Shown here: positions 54,797 to 63,465 of the stretch, piece after piece
Position numbering within the stretch: position 1 is the stretch's first letter
Layout: every line of letters starts with the position of its first letter
NCBI RefSeq assembly: GCF_903969135.1
Contig: NZ_LR824569.1
Location: 4,733,001-4,797,000 of the forward strand
DNA from: Chryseobacterium sp. JV274
GTDB lineage: Bacteria; Bacteroidota; Bacteroidia; Flavobacteriales; Weeksellaceae
DNA length: 64,000 bases
Direction of reading: 5' to 3'
Notes under the pieces: generated by a model
What the model was told of the DNA's origin: nothing
What the model saw: only the letters and a program-made list of their open reading frames with translations
Database searches by the model: none
Position numbers and translations under genes: made by a program

Positions 54797-56104
54797 TCAT
54801 AAAAAATCCGAAACAGACTTATCCTGCTGACTTTCAAATCTTCTGTTTTTCGCGTCTCCGATTTTCTGTTGGGTATAAATACTATTGTGCCCTGAAAGAA
54901 GATAAGATACAACACAGGCAATGGCTATGTATACACCACATTCTGCTCCAAATAATTCGATTCCCATCAGCATACAGGCCAAAGGAGTATTGGTTGCTCC
55001 GGCAAATACTGCCACAAATCCCATCCCTGCCAGTAATCCGAACGGCAATGGAATAAAGACAGATAAAGCACTGCCTAAAGTTGCCCCGATAAAGAACAAC
55101 GGGGTAACTTCTCCACCTTTGAATCCAGCTGAAAGTGTAACAATAGTAAAAATCATTTTTAAAGAAAAATCATACAAAGGAAGCTGCTTTTCAAAAGATT
55201 CTACAATCACAGGAATTCCTAATCCGATATATCGGGTGGTACCCATTGCAAAAACTGCCAGGGCAATGATAACTCCGCCTGCTACAGGACGAAAGGGTGG
55301 ATATGTAATTTTTGATTTGAAAACAGAACCCATCCAGTGAATGATTTTACTGAAAGCAGCGGCACATATTCCAAAGATTATTCCTGCCAGAATACTGTAT
55401 AGAATCGGTAAAAACTCAAGTTTTGGGATAAAATCAATATGATAATGGGTATGTTTTACATTCCAGAGATTAGTAGCCCAGTCTGCCAGAATTGCAGAAG
55501 CGAATGCCGGAAAGATGGCATTATAACGGATTCTTCCGATCAGAAAAACCTCAAGACCAAACACTGCTCCCGCCAGTGGAGTTCCGAAAACAGAACCAAA
55601 CCCGGCCGCAATAGCCGCAATAATTAATATTTTTCTTTCATTTCTGTCAAGTTTAAAAGGTTTCGCAAGCTGATCAGCAATAGCACCTGCCATTTGAAGA
55701 GCTGTTCCTTCACGGCCTGCAGAACCTCCGAAAAAATGGGTTGCCATTGTTCCGAGATACACAAAAGGTGCCATCTTGAACGGAATAATTTCTTTGGGCT
55801 CATGAATAGTATCAATCAGCAGGTTGTTTCCCGCTTCCACATCTTTTCCGAAGTAATAATAGAGAAGTCCTATCAGAAATCCTGCCACAGGAAGCAAAGC
55901 AATCAGCCAGAGATGATTTTCCCTGAAATTCGTTGCCCATTCCAATGATTGAAGAAATCCTGCAGAAGCTGTTCCTACCAATGCGCCAATAATGGTACTA
56001 ATACACAGCCATTTTAAAATATAAGGCAGCGACGGAAATTTTCTGAAGAAAAAATGAGTGTGGAATACTGCTTTTTTACCAAGTGTTCTTTGACTTTTTG
56101 ACAT
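54797..56104 (-). CDS. CLC-family fluoride transporter (CLC-F type)
   Basis: The 435-residue protein has the CLC fold with family-specific motifs: EAGNNLLID where chloride CLCs have GSGIP, FFGGSAGREGTALQMAG around the gating Glu, and KGGEVTPLFFIGATLG, then GATNTPLACMLMGIEL. These replacements are those of the fluoride/proton antiporters as I recall them. A fluoride riboswitch directly upstream supports this strongly. It exports fluoride from the cell. Confidence 0.93.
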   Translation of the reverse strand: MSKSQRTLGKKAVFHTHFFFRKFPSLPYILKWLCISTIIGALVGTASAGFLQSLEWATNFRENHLWLIALLPVAGFLIGLLYYYFGKDVEAGNNLLIDTIHEPKEIIPFKMAPFVYLGTMATHFFGGSAGREGTALQMAGAIADQLAKPFKLDRNERKILIIAAIAAGFGSVFGTPLAGAVFGLEVFLIGRIRYNAIFPAFASAILADWATNLWNVKHTHYHIDFIPKLEFLPILYSILAGIIFGICAAAFSKIIHWMGSVFKSKITYPPFRPVAGGVIIALAVFAMGTTRYIGLGIPVIVESFEKQLPLYDFSLKMIFTIVTLSAGFKGGEVTPLFFIGATLGSALSVFIPLPFGLLAGMGFVAVFAGATNTPLACMLMGIELFGAECGVYIAIACVVSYLLSGHNSIYTQQKIGDAKNRRFESQQDKSVSDFL

Positions 56105-56110
56105 AATAAT

Positions 56111-56146
56111 CCTGATTAGTTATTTGTTAATAATCTTTTAATCAGG
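56111..56146 (-). promoter_or_regulatory. Expression-platform hairpin of the fluoride riboswitch
   Basis: CCTGATTA and TAATCAGG on the minus strand form an 8-bp stem. Its right arm lies 7 bp before the start codon and its left arm shares bases with the 3' end of the aptamer, so ligand binding could free the ribosome entry site. Confidence 0.65.
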
Positions 56147-56196
56147 CGTCATCAGCTTTTGTAAAGCGGTTGGGTAAGGAAGAACACCATTTCCTT
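56144..56196 (-). promoter_or_regulatory. Fluoride riboswitch (crcB RNA motif)
   Basis: The minus-strand RNA reads GGAAAUGGUGUUCUUCC, then AACCGC, then GCUGAUGACGCCU, matching the conserved segments AUGGUGUUC, AACCGC and GCUGAUGAcnCCU of the fluoride riboswitch, with correct spacing. It lies 40 bp before the CLC-F start. Confidence 0.93.
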
Positions 56197-56205
56197 TTGT
56201 TCATG

Positions 56206-56213
56206 CAAATATA
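56206..56213 (-). promoter_or_regulatory. -7 element (TATATTTG) of the fluoride transporter gene
   Basis: Exact TAnnTTTG match on the minus strand, upstream of the riboswitch. The -33 position would fall inside the adjacent heptamer array at 56219-56281. Confidence 0.75.
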
Positions 56214-56218
56214 TGAAT

Positions 56219-56281
56219 AAAGATAAAAGATAAAAGATAAAAGATAAAAGATAAAAGATAAAAGATAAAAGATAAAAGATA
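56219..56281. repeat. Perfect heptamer array (AAAGATA)x9 beside the fluoride-transporter promoter
   Basis: Nine exact copies of aaagata, ending 5 bp from the -7 element on one side and about 25 bp from the GLPGLI stop on the other. Confidence 0.95.
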
Positions 56282-56306
56282 AAGTCGCTAAACAACTTCT
56301 ATGTTT

Positions 56307-57140
56307 TTAATAATGTATGGCCTTATCAATCTCAAGCGGATTGTTGTACTTTCTTATCACTTCCTGCATGCTTTTGGTCTGAGTGTTCAGCTCATCCACA
56401 TTGCGGATCTCTTTTCCGTTGATATTTATTTTCAGGTCGTTGTTGGATTTGCTGAAATTGTTTCTTTCAAAAGCAAAAGGATCATTGTAAAACTCCATGA
56501 TCAGTTTATATTTCTGTTTTTCATTGATGGGAATAGCTTTATTTCCGAAATTGGATTCAAGAAAGTTATCGGTAGCATATGTCTCTGTCAGCTCCTGACT
56601 TTTGATAAGATGATAAATGAAATTTTTCTTTGTATCAGAGATTTCAAATACCAAACCTGGAAGTCCTGAAAATTTAAAAGGACCTTCATTAAATGGGATC
56701 TCTTTATTGAACCAGGCAATCCAGCTTCTTCCACCAAACTCAGCCGTTGCTTTTTGTAATGTATATTGCTGAACATGTCTGGTTTCGCTGGAAATATTCC
56801 ACTTTATTTTATCATTGGTTTTAAAGGAGTAATATCCAAATTTTATATTGATAAAATTTTCATTTTCATTAGTGTTTATCTTTCTTTTTACCACTTGTCC
56901 GGTCATATCAACGTGTTTATTGTCCATGTTTCCGAATTTTTTATTCAAAGAATCTGCGATAAGAAGATTTCTTCCGTAAAATTTTACCTCTTTCGGATTA
57001 ATATCTAAAATCATGTTGAATTTCTGATATTCAGATTCCGTAGAATCCATTTTTAATTGAAGCTCATAAATAAATCGATGGGTTTGTGAGTTCAAAGAAA
57101 TAATAATCAGTAAGCAAAAGAGTTGTAAAATATTTTTCAT
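56307..57140 (-). CDS. GLPGLI-family exported protein
   Basis: A 277-residue protein with signal peptide (MKNILQLFCLLIIISLNSQ) and the family block GPFKFSGLPGLVFEISD at about residues 166-182. The rest is beta-rich (INIKFGYYSFKTNDKIKWNI) with a basic tail. GLPGLI proteins are common in Bacteroidota; function unknown, probably in the cell envelope. Next to the sugar isomerase gene, 18 bp apart. Confidence 0.9.
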   Translation of the reverse strand: MKNILQLFCLLIIISLNSQTHRFIYELQLKMDSTESEYQKFNMILDINPKEVKFYGRNLLIADSLNKKFGNMDNKHVDMTGQVVKRKINTNENENFINIKFGYYSFKTNDKIKWNISSETRHVQQYTLQKATAEFGGRSWIAWFNKEIPFNEGPFKFSGLPGLVFEISDTKKNFIYHLIKSQELTETYATDNFLESNFGNKAIPINEKQKYKLIMEFYNDPFAFERNNFSKSNNDLKININGKEIRNVDELNTQTKSMQEVIRKYNNPLEIDKAIHY

Positions 57141-57158
57141 GATTAAATATCTTTAGAT

Positions 57159-58034
57159 TCAAGTTTCATTAAAATAAGAATGTTCAAGAATATACTTTTT
57201 ACTCATATTTATGCTGTCAAAAATATCTTTATCACTGGAATCCTGTTCCAAAAACCAATGTTTCAATCCTGCTTTTTCTCTGGCTTCGAAAATTTTTTTA
57301 AAATCAAGGGTTCCGTTTCCGATTTCTGCAAAATCTTTTGTTCCTGCTTTCATATCTTTCACATGCCACAATGGAAATCTTTTCGGATATTTTTCAAAAT
57401 AAAGTAACGGATCTAAACCTGCTTTTGAAATCCAATATAAATCCAGCTCCATCTTAACTGCATCTGATGAAGTATTTTCTAAAATATAATCATAAAAATT
57501 ATTCCTTTCATCCATCTTTAGAAATTCAAAATCGTGATTATGATAAGCCAGTTGAATTCCGTTTTGTTTGGAGAAATTTCCTGCATTTTCAAGAATCTCA
57601 GGAAGTTTTTTATAATTTTCAAGTGTTCTTTCCGCTTCGGGAAGGTAGGAGCAAACTGCATATGTAGAACCAATAATGCTGAGATCATCCAACGTTGTAT
57701 TCCAGTTTTTCAAAAGAGTTCCATCTTTAAGGTCTGTAATTCCGGTTTGATGATGTGAACTGATCACCTTTAAACCATGAGCAGACAAAATATGTTTAAA
57801 TTCTTTTGCTGTTTTTCCGAAAAACTTTCCGTCATAACCATAGATTTCAAATGCTGTAAAACCAAGTTCTGCCAGTTTTTCAAAAGTCTTCTCGAGATTA
57901 TTAGCAATGGAATCACGAACAGTGTACAGTTGAATGGCTAATGGTTTTTTATTCATATTTAAATTTGAAACTCCACAAGAATACAAACCCAAAAATCCCA
58001 ATGAAGAAAGTCTGATGAAATCTTTTCTTTCCAT
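57159..58034 (-). CDS. Sugar phosphate isomerase/epimerase-like TIM-barrel protein
   Basis: A 291-residue protein with an N-terminal export signal (MERKDFIRLSSLGFLGLYSC; the Arg-Lys pair and Cys suggest a Tat-linked lipoprotein) and a xylose-isomerase-like barrel: LAIQLYTVRDSI, FEIYGYDGKFFGK, LAYHNHDFEFL, MELDLYWISKAG and HVKDMKAGTKDFAEIGNGTLDF, giving metal-binding Glu/Asp/His. It likely handles a sugar outside the cytoplasm. It overlaps the thioesterase gene by one base. Confidence 0.88.
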   Translation of the reverse strand: MERKDFIRLSSLGFLGLYSCGVSNLNMNKKPLAIQLYTVRDSIANNLEKTFEKLAELGFTAFEIYGYDGKFFGKTAKEFKHILSAHGLKVISSHHQTGITDLKDGTLLKNWNTTLDDLSIIGSTYAVCSYLPEAERTLENYKKLPEILENAGNFSKQNGIQLAYHNHDFEFLKMDERNNFYDYILENTSSDAVKMELDLYWISKAGLDPLLYFEKYPKRFPLWHVKDMKAGTKDFAEIGNGTLDFKKIFEAREKAGLKHWFLEQDSSDKDIFDSINMSKKYILEHSYFNET

Positions 58035-58501
58035 TATAAAAAAGGTTTCATCTCATCCTCAATCTGTGTTCTTAATTCCATCAGACGTTTTGCATATATT
58101 TCCTGCTGTTTTTCTCCCTCTGTTTCCGGTATCCATTTGGGTACAGGCAGTTTTTTCCCATTTTCATCTACAGCAACAAAAACAATGATACAGTGGGTTT
58201 TTTTCTCAAAATTTGGCTGTTTCAGGTTTCTTGAAAAAACATTGATGGCGATATGCATACTTGAAGTTCCCGTATAGATTACCTGGGCATCTACTTTTAC
58301 CACTTCACCAATTTTAATAGGGTCATAAAAACGGATTCCGCCTACATATACTGTGACGGAATAATTACCACTCCAGGTTGTCGCACATGCATAACCGGCC
58401 TGGTCAATCCATTTCATAACACTTCCTCCATGTACATTTCCTCCGTAATTAACATCTGAAGGCTCCGAAATAAACTGAAAAGTAATAGGCTTGTTCTGCA
58501 T
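58034..58501 (-). CDS. Acyl-CoA thioesterase (hotdog fold)
   Basis: A 155-residue YciA/BACH-type hotdog protein: NYGGNVHGGSVMKWIDQAGYACATTWSG with the catalytic Asp, then VGGIRFYDPIKIGEVVKVDAQVIYTGTSSM and the end FVAVDENGKKLPVPKW. It hydrolyses acyl-CoA esters. It overlaps the isomerase gene by one base, upstream of it on the same strand. Confidence 0.92.
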   Translation of the reverse strand: MQNKPITFQFISEPSDVNYGGNVHGGSVMKWIDQAGYACATTWSGNYSVTVYVGGIRFYDPIKIGEVVKVDAQVIYTGTSSMHIAINVFSRNLKQPNFEKKTHCIIVFVAVDENGKKLPVPKWIPETEGEKQQEIYAKRLMELRTQIEDEMKPFL

Positions 58502-58622
58502 CTTTATAAAATTTTAATAAAGTTATTTAATAATTTCCAAAGTTTTAGATTAAATCCTACTTTTGAAAGACGAAACTTTCGATGAAAGAGAATTTTAACC
58601 CATAACAGATTTAGAAACCGTA

Positions 58623-58976
58623 ATGAAGAAAGTATTTTATCTCAACACATGTGATACCTGCAGAAAAATTTTAGCCCAATTTGATCTTACAGGCTGGGAA
58701 CTTCGAGAAATCAAAAAAGAACCAATCTCGAAAGAAGAATTGGCGGAAATGCATAAAAAAACAAAATCATATGAAGCGTTGTTCAGTAAAAAATCTACTC
58801 AGATCAAATTAAGAGGATTAGATGTAAAATCCTTAACAGAAAAAGATTTTAAAGAACTTTTATTAGACCATTATACTTTTCTGAAAAGACCAGTTTTTAT
58901 TACAGATAAGGAGATTTTCGTAGGAAATGATAAGAAAAATGTTGAAGAATTACAGAAATTCTTTGGGGTAAATTAA
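58623..58976 (+). CDS. ArsC/Spx-family protein
   Basis: A 117-residue thioredoxin-fold protein with CDTC at residues 10-13, then REIKKEPISKEEL, KKSTQIKLRG and the end FLKRPVFITDKEIFVG. The RP pair and the short length match the ArsC/YffB/Spx group. The Cys-x-x-Cys motif is like Spx redox switches, but the family also includes arsenate-reductase-like enzymes. No arsenic genes nearby, so a redox or stress regulator is more likely. Confidence 0.8.
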   Translation: MKKVFYLNTCDTCRKILAQFDLTGWELREIKKEPISKEELAEMHKKTKSYEALFSKKSTQIKLRGLDVKSLTEKDFKELLLDHYTFLKRPVFITDKEIFVGNDKKNVEELQKFFGVN

Positions 58977-59002
58977 CTTATAAGACTTTAAATAGCTAAT
59001 CT

Positions 59003-59049
59003 GTCCTGCTCAGTAATGATAACTTTCATTATTGAGCAGGACATTTTTA
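59003..59049 (+). terminator. Terminator after the ArsC/Spx-like gene
   Basis: Long stem gtcctgctcagtaatga / tcattattgagcaggac with T-run. Confidence 0.85.
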
Positions 59050-59114
59050 TATCCTAATTAAAATGCTCTAATTTTATAAGTGTTTGATTATTATCGGTTT
59101 TGTGTTTGAATGTT

Positions 59115-59122
59115 TATATTTG
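59115..59122 (+). promoter_or_regulatory. -7 element (TATATTTG) of peptide gene 2
   Basis: Exact TAnnTTTG match 20 bp before ATG 59143. It overlaps an earlier in-frame start codon and thus favours 59143. Confidence 0.6.
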
Positions 59123-59142
59123 TAATCACCAAAATTTACAAT

Positions 59143-59331
59143 ATGAAAACAAACTTTTCAAAAACAAAGAATCTTAACAGAGCTGCATTAAAGAACATTA
59201 ATGGAGGATTGAGGCCTCTTATTGTTAACTGCTTTACTTTATGCGGGCCCGCAGGCGGAGTAATTTCCAATACACCGGGAGTAGGCGATGCCTGTAGTCC
59301 GGACAGAAAAGTCTGCTGTATCTGTAATTAA
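59143..59331 (+). CDS. Double-glycine leader, Cys-rich bacteriocin-like peptide 2
   Basis: A 62-residue peptide. Leader MKTNFSKTKNLNRAALKNINGG ends in Gly-Gly; the core starts LRPLIVNCFTLCGPAGG and carries six Cys, including a C-terminal KVCCICN. Leader motif LKNI-x-GG is shared with the peptide at 52266, but the cores are unrelated. No exporter or immunity gene is adjacent. Single-gene unit with a terminator. Confidence 0.82.
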   Translation: MKTNFSKTKNLNRAALKNINGGLRPLIVNCFTLCGPAGGVISNTPGVGDACSPDRKVCCICN

Positions 59332-59335
59332 ATGT

Positions 59336-59366
59336 AAAAAGAGGCTGTTATGGTCTCTTTTTTTTG
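59336..59366 (+). terminator. Terminator after peptide gene 2
   Basis: Arms aaaaagag and ctcttttt with a 9-nt loop and T-run. Confidence 0.75.
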
Positions 59367-59415
59367 TTTTTAAAGGTTAAATCCTAACTTTACTCTTCTT
59401 AATTTTAATATTTAA

Positions 59416-59982
59416 ATGGAACAGATCCGGACTTATTTTGAAAAATCAGTTACAATGTCTGATCAGGATTGGGAGTTATTTTCATCAAAACTTGAAAGAC
59501 AGAAGTTTTCCCGGAAACAACATCTGATCACTGCCGGAAAAACGGAAAATTATCTTGCTTTTATAGAAAAGGGAAGTGTAAGGTTTTATATTCCTAGGGA
59601 AGAAGATGATTTTACATTTTCATTTTCGTTTGCCGGAGAGTTTGTGAGTGCTTACGACTCTTTTCTTACGCGGAAACCCTGCAGTTATCATATTCAGGCC
59701 CTTGAAGAAACTGTGCTTTGGCGTATTTCACATCAGGATCTCAATACAGTCTATGAGAAAACAGAAATAGGAAATAAGATTGGGAGATTTGCCAGTGAAG
59801 GGCTTTATCTGGATAATTTTAAAAGAGAAATATCATTGCTGACCCAAACCGCCGAAGAACGGTATCTCGCCTTATTTTCAGAACAGCCGGATATTTTAAA
59901 GTATATTCCCTTGAAATATATTGCATCTTATATTGGGATCACTCCACAAGCCCTCAGTAGAATCAGGCGTAGAATTTCTTAA
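59416..59982 (+). CDS. Crp/Fnr-family transcriptional regulator
   Basis: A 188-residue protein with a cyclic-nucleotide-binding-like barrel (RQKFSRKQHLITAGKTENYLAFIEKGSVRFYI) and a C-terminal helix-turn-helix (YIPLKYIASYIGITPQALSRIRRRI). No Cys cluster, so not an oxygen sensor of Fnr type. The DoxX-like gene starts 23 bp (or 53 bp) downstream and may be its target. Confidence 0.9.
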   Translation: MEQIRTYFEKSVTMSDQDWELFSSKLERQKFSRKQHLITAGKTENYLAFIEKGSVRFYIPREEDDFTFSFSFAGEFVSAYDSFLTRKPCSYHIQALEETVLWRISHQDLNTVYEKTEIGNKIGRFASEGLYLDNFKREISLLTQTAEERYLALFSEQPDILKYIPLKYIASYIGITPQALSRIRRRIS

Positions 59983-60035
59983 CCTGGGTTCATTGTTTTG
60001 CCTGAATGGATGGCAGAACTTTGCAAAAAAAAGAA

Positions 60036-60515
60036 ATGCCTGAAGCTATTTTACCTATCGTTCTGATCATCTCCCTGATCATTTTTAAACTGACCCGTAA
60101 AGAGTATGAATTTGCTCTTTCAGCCAGAATCGCTATGGCGGTGATGCTTTTAACTGCCGGAATTGCCCACTTTGTATATACACAGGGAATGGCATTGATG
60201 ATTCCTCAAATCATACCTTATAAAACAGAAATGGTGTATGCAACCGGTTTTTTGGAAATTATCGGAGCGGCAGCATTGTTGATTCCGGGATTTCAGAAAA
60301 CCATTGGCTGGTTGCTCATTGTGTTTTTTGTTCTCATCCTTCCTGCCAATATATATGCTGCATGGGAACATGTGAATATGAAGGCGGGGGACTTTTCAGG
60401 AAGTGGAGTGTCTTATTTATGGTACAGAATTCCACTTCAGCTGGTTTTTATAGGCTGGGTTTATTTTTCCTGTATCGGAATTCCAGTAAAGCTGAAACCT
60501 GAATTTGATGTATAA
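60036..60515 (+). CDS. DoxX-like membrane protein
   Basis: A 159-residue protein from ATG 60036 (an in-frame ATG at 60006 adds ten residues) with four membrane helices. ARIAMAVMLLTAGIAHFVY, YATGFLEIIGAAALLIPGF and LLIVFFVLILPANIYAAWEHV fit DoxX/DoxD-family proteins, whose role is mostly unknown. Probably co-transcribed with the Crp/Fnr regulator. Confidence 0.8.
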   Translation: MPEAILPIVLIISLIIFKLTRKEYEFALSARIAMAVMLLTAGIAHFVYTQGMALMIPQIIPYKTEMVYATGFLEIIGAAALLIPGFQKTIGWLLIVFFVLILPANIYAAWEHVNMKAGDFSGSGVSYLWYRIPLQLVFIGWVYFSCIGIPVKLKPEFDV

Positions 60516-60523
60516 TAATGAAT

Positions 60524-60562
60524 AAAAAAAGGATGTCTCAAAGTAGAGAACATCCTTTTTTT
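60524..60562. terminator. Bidirectional terminator between DoxX-like gene and gcvT
   Basis: Arms aaaaaaaggatgt and acatccttttttt, serving both convergent genes. Confidence 0.9.
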
Positions 60563-60582
60563 GTCAATATCTTCTTGAACAA

Positions 60583-61659
60583 TTATACAAAAGGAGCTTT
60601 TACCACTTTTGCAGGAATGTTCTTGTTTCTTACCTGAATAAAGATTTCAGATCCTAATTTGAAAAGAGGCTTGTCTACATACGCAAGACCCAAACCGATT
60701 TTCTTCATTGGAGACTGTGTTCCTGAAGTTACTTTTCCAATTACATTTCCTTCAGCATCTACTACAGGATAATCATGTCTTGGAACTCCTTTGTCTGTAA
60801 GTTCGAAAGCTACTAATTTTCTTGTAACACCTTCCTCTTTCTGTTTTGCGAAAGTATCTTTAGAAACGAAGTCTTTATCAAACTTAGTGATCCATCCTAA
60901 ACCAGCTTCAATAGGAGAAGTAGTATCATCAATGTCATTTCCGTAAAGACAGAACCCTTTTTCTAATCTTAAAGTATCTCTGGCAGCCAATCCACAAGGA
61001 ATAATTCCTTCTTCTTTACCTGCTTCCATTACCGCATCCCAAAGTTTTTCAGCACTTTCGTTATTGAAATAAATCTCAAAACCACCGCTTCCTGTATATC
61101 CGGTGTTTGAAATAATCACATTATTTTCTCCTGCAACACTTCCCACTGTGAAATGGTAGTAAGGAATTTCTGAAAGATTTACCTCTGTAAGCTTTTGAAG
61201 GATTTCCGTTGCTTTAGGCCCCTGAACTGCCAATAATGACATCTCATCAGAAGCATTATTCATTTTAGCCCCGAAAGTATTGTATTTTGAAATATGATTC
61301 CAGTCTTTGTCAATGTTAGATGCATTTACAACCACGAAATATTTGTCATCTTCCATTTTGTAAACGATAAGGTCATCTACAATTCCTCCGTTTTCGTTTG
61401 GAAGACAAGAATACTGAGCTTTTCCATTTTCCAGAGCATCTACATTATTGGTCGTTACAAACTGTAAAAGATCTTTTGAACCCGGCCCTTCGATGAAAAA
61501 CTGTCCCATGTGGGAAACATCAAATAATCCTGCTTTTTCTCTTACTGCAAAGTGCTCTTCTGTAACCCCTGAATATTGAACAGGCATTTCAAAACCCGCG
61601 AAAGGTACGATCTTAGCTCCCAAAGAAACATGTTTGTCGTACAAGGCTGTTTTCTTCAT
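60583..61659 (-). CDS. gcvT: Glycine cleavage system aminomethyltransferase (T protein)
   Basis: The 358-residue protein has the GcvT signatures: [77 protein letters not shown] with the folate/substrate residues, and [19 protein letters not shown]. It transfers the methylene carbon of glycine to tetrahydrofolate. 8 bp upstream lies the gene for a small exported protein. Confidence 0.96.
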   Translation of the reverse strand: MKKTALYDKHVSLGAKIVPFAGFEMPVQYSGVTEEHFAVREKAGLFDVSHMGQFFIEGPGSKDLLQFVTTNNVDALENGKAQYSCLPNENGGIVDDLIVYKMEDDKYFVVVNASNIDKDWNHISKYNTFGAKMNNASDEMSLLAVQGPKATEILQKLTEVNLSEIPYYHFTVGSVAGENNVIISNTGYTGSGGFEIYFNNESAEKLWDAVMEAGKEEGIIPCGLAARDTLRLEKGFCLYGNDIDDTTSPIEAGLGWITKFDKDFVSKDTFAKQKEEGVTRKLVAFELTDKGVPRHDYPVVDAEGNVIGKVTSGTQSPMKKIGLGLAYVDKPLFKLGSEIFIQVRNKNIPAKVVKAPFV

Positions 61660-61667
61660 ATTTAATT

Positions 61668-62141
61668 TTATTTCTTTATTTTAAAACTGTTAAAAGTCTC
61701 ATTGAATTGGGTCATGTAGTTTCCGTTCCAGAATTTCTGGCCACAGTTGATGGAAACTAAATATAAGTTTTTGTCTTTTTGAAAAACTTTGGTTATCCAG
61801 AACAGCTTCTCTTTTTCATCAAAGTGTTCATATAGATATTCTGTATATCCTTTTTGGCTCCTTTTATCTTTTACTTTGTTTACTTGATCTTGTGACTGAT
61901 AAAGTGCCAGGATGAATTTTTTAACTTCTTCTTTTGAAAGTGCTAAATCATGATATTCCGAAATCGTAATAGCCCCAATCTGGCTGGTAGGAAAAATATT
62001 GATGATCTCACTGTCATTCGTAGATTTCCACCCGTCAGGAACGTTAATAGAGTAGTTGGAATTTTCGTATACTTTTGCTTTTTGGGCAAAAAACAGACTT
62101 CCCGTTACAATTGCAGAAAAAAGCAATATTTTTTTCATCAT
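61668..62141 (-). CDS. Exported PsbP/DUF1795-like protein
   Basis: A 157-residue protein with signal peptide ([20 protein letters not shown]) and a domain beginning [32 protein letters not shown], which has the look of PsbP-like or DUF1795 folds, ending [12 protein letters not shown]. Function unknown. It overlaps idi by one base (TAATG) and is followed by gcvT, so the three may form one transcript. Confidence 0.7.
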   Translation of the reverse strand: MMKKILLFSAIVTGSLFFAQKAKVYENSNYSINVPDGWKSTNDSEIINIFPTSQIGAITISEYHDLALSKEEVKKFILALYQSQDQVNKVKDKRSQKGYTEYLYEHFDEKEKLFWITKVFQKDKNLYLVSINCGQKFWNGNYMTQFNETFNSFKIKK

Positions 62142-62650
62142 TAAAAATGGTGTTTATATTCTTCGAGGATGATTTTGAACCATTCTGTAAAGTTTTCAGG
62201 ATGTTCAGAGATTTCTCTGTCCAGATTTTCCGGGGAAATAAACCTTACATCTTCCACTTCTTCTTTATTCAGATTGAAATCAGCTTCATGGTTTCCCACA
62301 AATACATGATCCAGCTCGTGCTCCCAAAGGCCGCTACCTACATCTGCTTTATAAATAAAATTGAATTTTTCCGAAAGTTCTGCCTCAATTCCGAGTTCTT
62401 CCTTTAATCTGCGTATTGCTCCTTCCTTATAGGTTTCCCCATGTCTTGGATGTGAACACACAGCATTGGTCCATTGATTGGGAGAATGGTATTTGCCTGA
62501 AGCCCTTTTCTGAAGAAGCATTTCTCCTTTACTGTTGAACAGAAATACAGAAAAAGCACGGTGTAACAGGCCATTCATGTGAGCCTGCTGTTTTTCCATC
62601 AGCCCTAAAACTTCATCTTCAGGATTTACTAAAACGACAAATTCTTCCAT
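62141..62650 (-). CDS. idi: Isopentenyl-diphosphate delta-isomerase, type 1
   Basis: A 169-residue Nudix-fold enzyme: HRAFSVFLFNSKGEMLLQKRASGKYHSPNQWTNAVCSHPRHGE carries the catalytic Cys (TNAVCSHP) and metal-binding His, and the Nudix-like block is RRLKEELGIE; the catalytic Glu is in ELDHVFVGN. It interconverts IPP and DMAPP for isoprenoids, including menaquinone side chains. First gene of the minus-strand unit. Confidence 0.95.
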   Translation of the reverse strand: MEEFVVLVNPEDEVLGLMEKQQAHMNGLLHRAFSVFLFNSKGEMLLQKRASGKYHSPNQWTNAVCSHPRHGETYKEGAIRRLKEELGIEAELSEKFNFIYKADVGSGLWEHELDHVFVGNHEADFNLNKEEVEDVRFISPENLDREISEHPENFTEWFKIILEEYKHHF

Positions 62651-62968
62651 TCCTACAAATGTAAGAGTAATAAATGTATTTTGGAAATTTTTAGATAAAC
62701 ATCATGCTTTTTGTAATAATGTTGAGAAGGCAGAGAATGTTTACAGGCAAATCTGCAAATTCACTTTTGCCCCTTTTATCTGTCTTTATATATTACTCAT
62801 AAAAAGAAATATCAAAACGAAAAATTTTAACTATTTGTAATGAAATGACTAATAAAATATTGATATAATTCTTTAAATAATAGTTTTTTTAGTATATTTT
62901 TAACATAAACTAAGTTTAACGTGCCTGATAGTTGTAAAAACGCTAACTTTGTTACTTAATATTTAGTA
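62651..62968. other. 318-bp divergent intergenic region
   Basis: AT-rich DNA between idi and the HAD gene. It holds a TAACTTTG -7 element at 62944-62951 for the plus-strand gene. No repeat, hairpin or small gene was seen otherwise. Confidence 0.6.
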
Positions 62969-63379
62969 ATGGAATTAGAATACATTGAACACATTAGTCC
63001 TATTCTAAAGGATGACATAAAAAATTACTTAATAGATATCGACGGAACCATTACAGATGACGTTCCCAACGAAGAACCGGAAAGAATGGTGACCTGCGAA
63101 CCTTATCCTGATGCGTTGGAAACTATCAACAGATGGTATGATGAAGGGCATCAGATCTGCTTTTTTACTTCAAGAACCGAAAATCTGAAACAAATCACCA
63201 TAGACTGGCTGGATAAGCATGGCTTCAAATACCACAGCGTACTTTGCGGGAAACCAAGAGGAGGAAATTATCACTGGATAGATAATCACCTGGTAAGAGC
63301 TACAAGATACAAAGGAAGATTTACAGATTTGGTAGAAAAGCAAGTGACCATTGAAGTATTCAAAGAAGACGGCGAATAA
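62969..63379 (+). CDS. HAD-superfamily hydrolase-like protein
   Basis: A 136-residue protein with the HAD nucleophile motif YLIDIDGTITDD (Asp-x-Asp), motif II in CFFTSRTE, and a Lys in CGKPRGGNYHWIDNHLVRA, near the expected acidic motif. Small cap-less HAD. Proteins of this group are sometimes labelled phosphoheptose isomerase, which the sequence does not support. Upstream of serA, 86 bp apart. Confidence 0.82.
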   Translation: MELEYIEHISPILKDDIKNYLIDIDGTITDDVPNEEPERMVTCEPYPDALETINRWYDEGHQICFFTSRTENLKQITIDWLDKHGFKYHSVLCGKPRGGNYHWIDNHLVRATRYKGRFTDLVEKQVTIEVFKEDGE

Positions 63380-63391
63380 AAATATAATTCA

Positions 63392-63447
63392 AAGATTTAA
63401 AGATTAAATGTGAATCAGTTCCTTTAATTTTTAAATCTTTCATTTTT
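63392..63447 (+). terminator. Terminator between HAD gene and serA
   Basis: Arms aaagatttaaa and tttaaatcttt (11 bp, exact) with a loop of about 25 nt, then T-rich sequence. Confidence 0.7.
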
Positions 63448-63465
63448 TAATATACTCGATATTTT

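Noticed and set aside
62969..63379. Phosphoheptose isomerase
   Set aside because: This label is used for similar proteins, but the sequence shows HAD motifs and no SIS domain.
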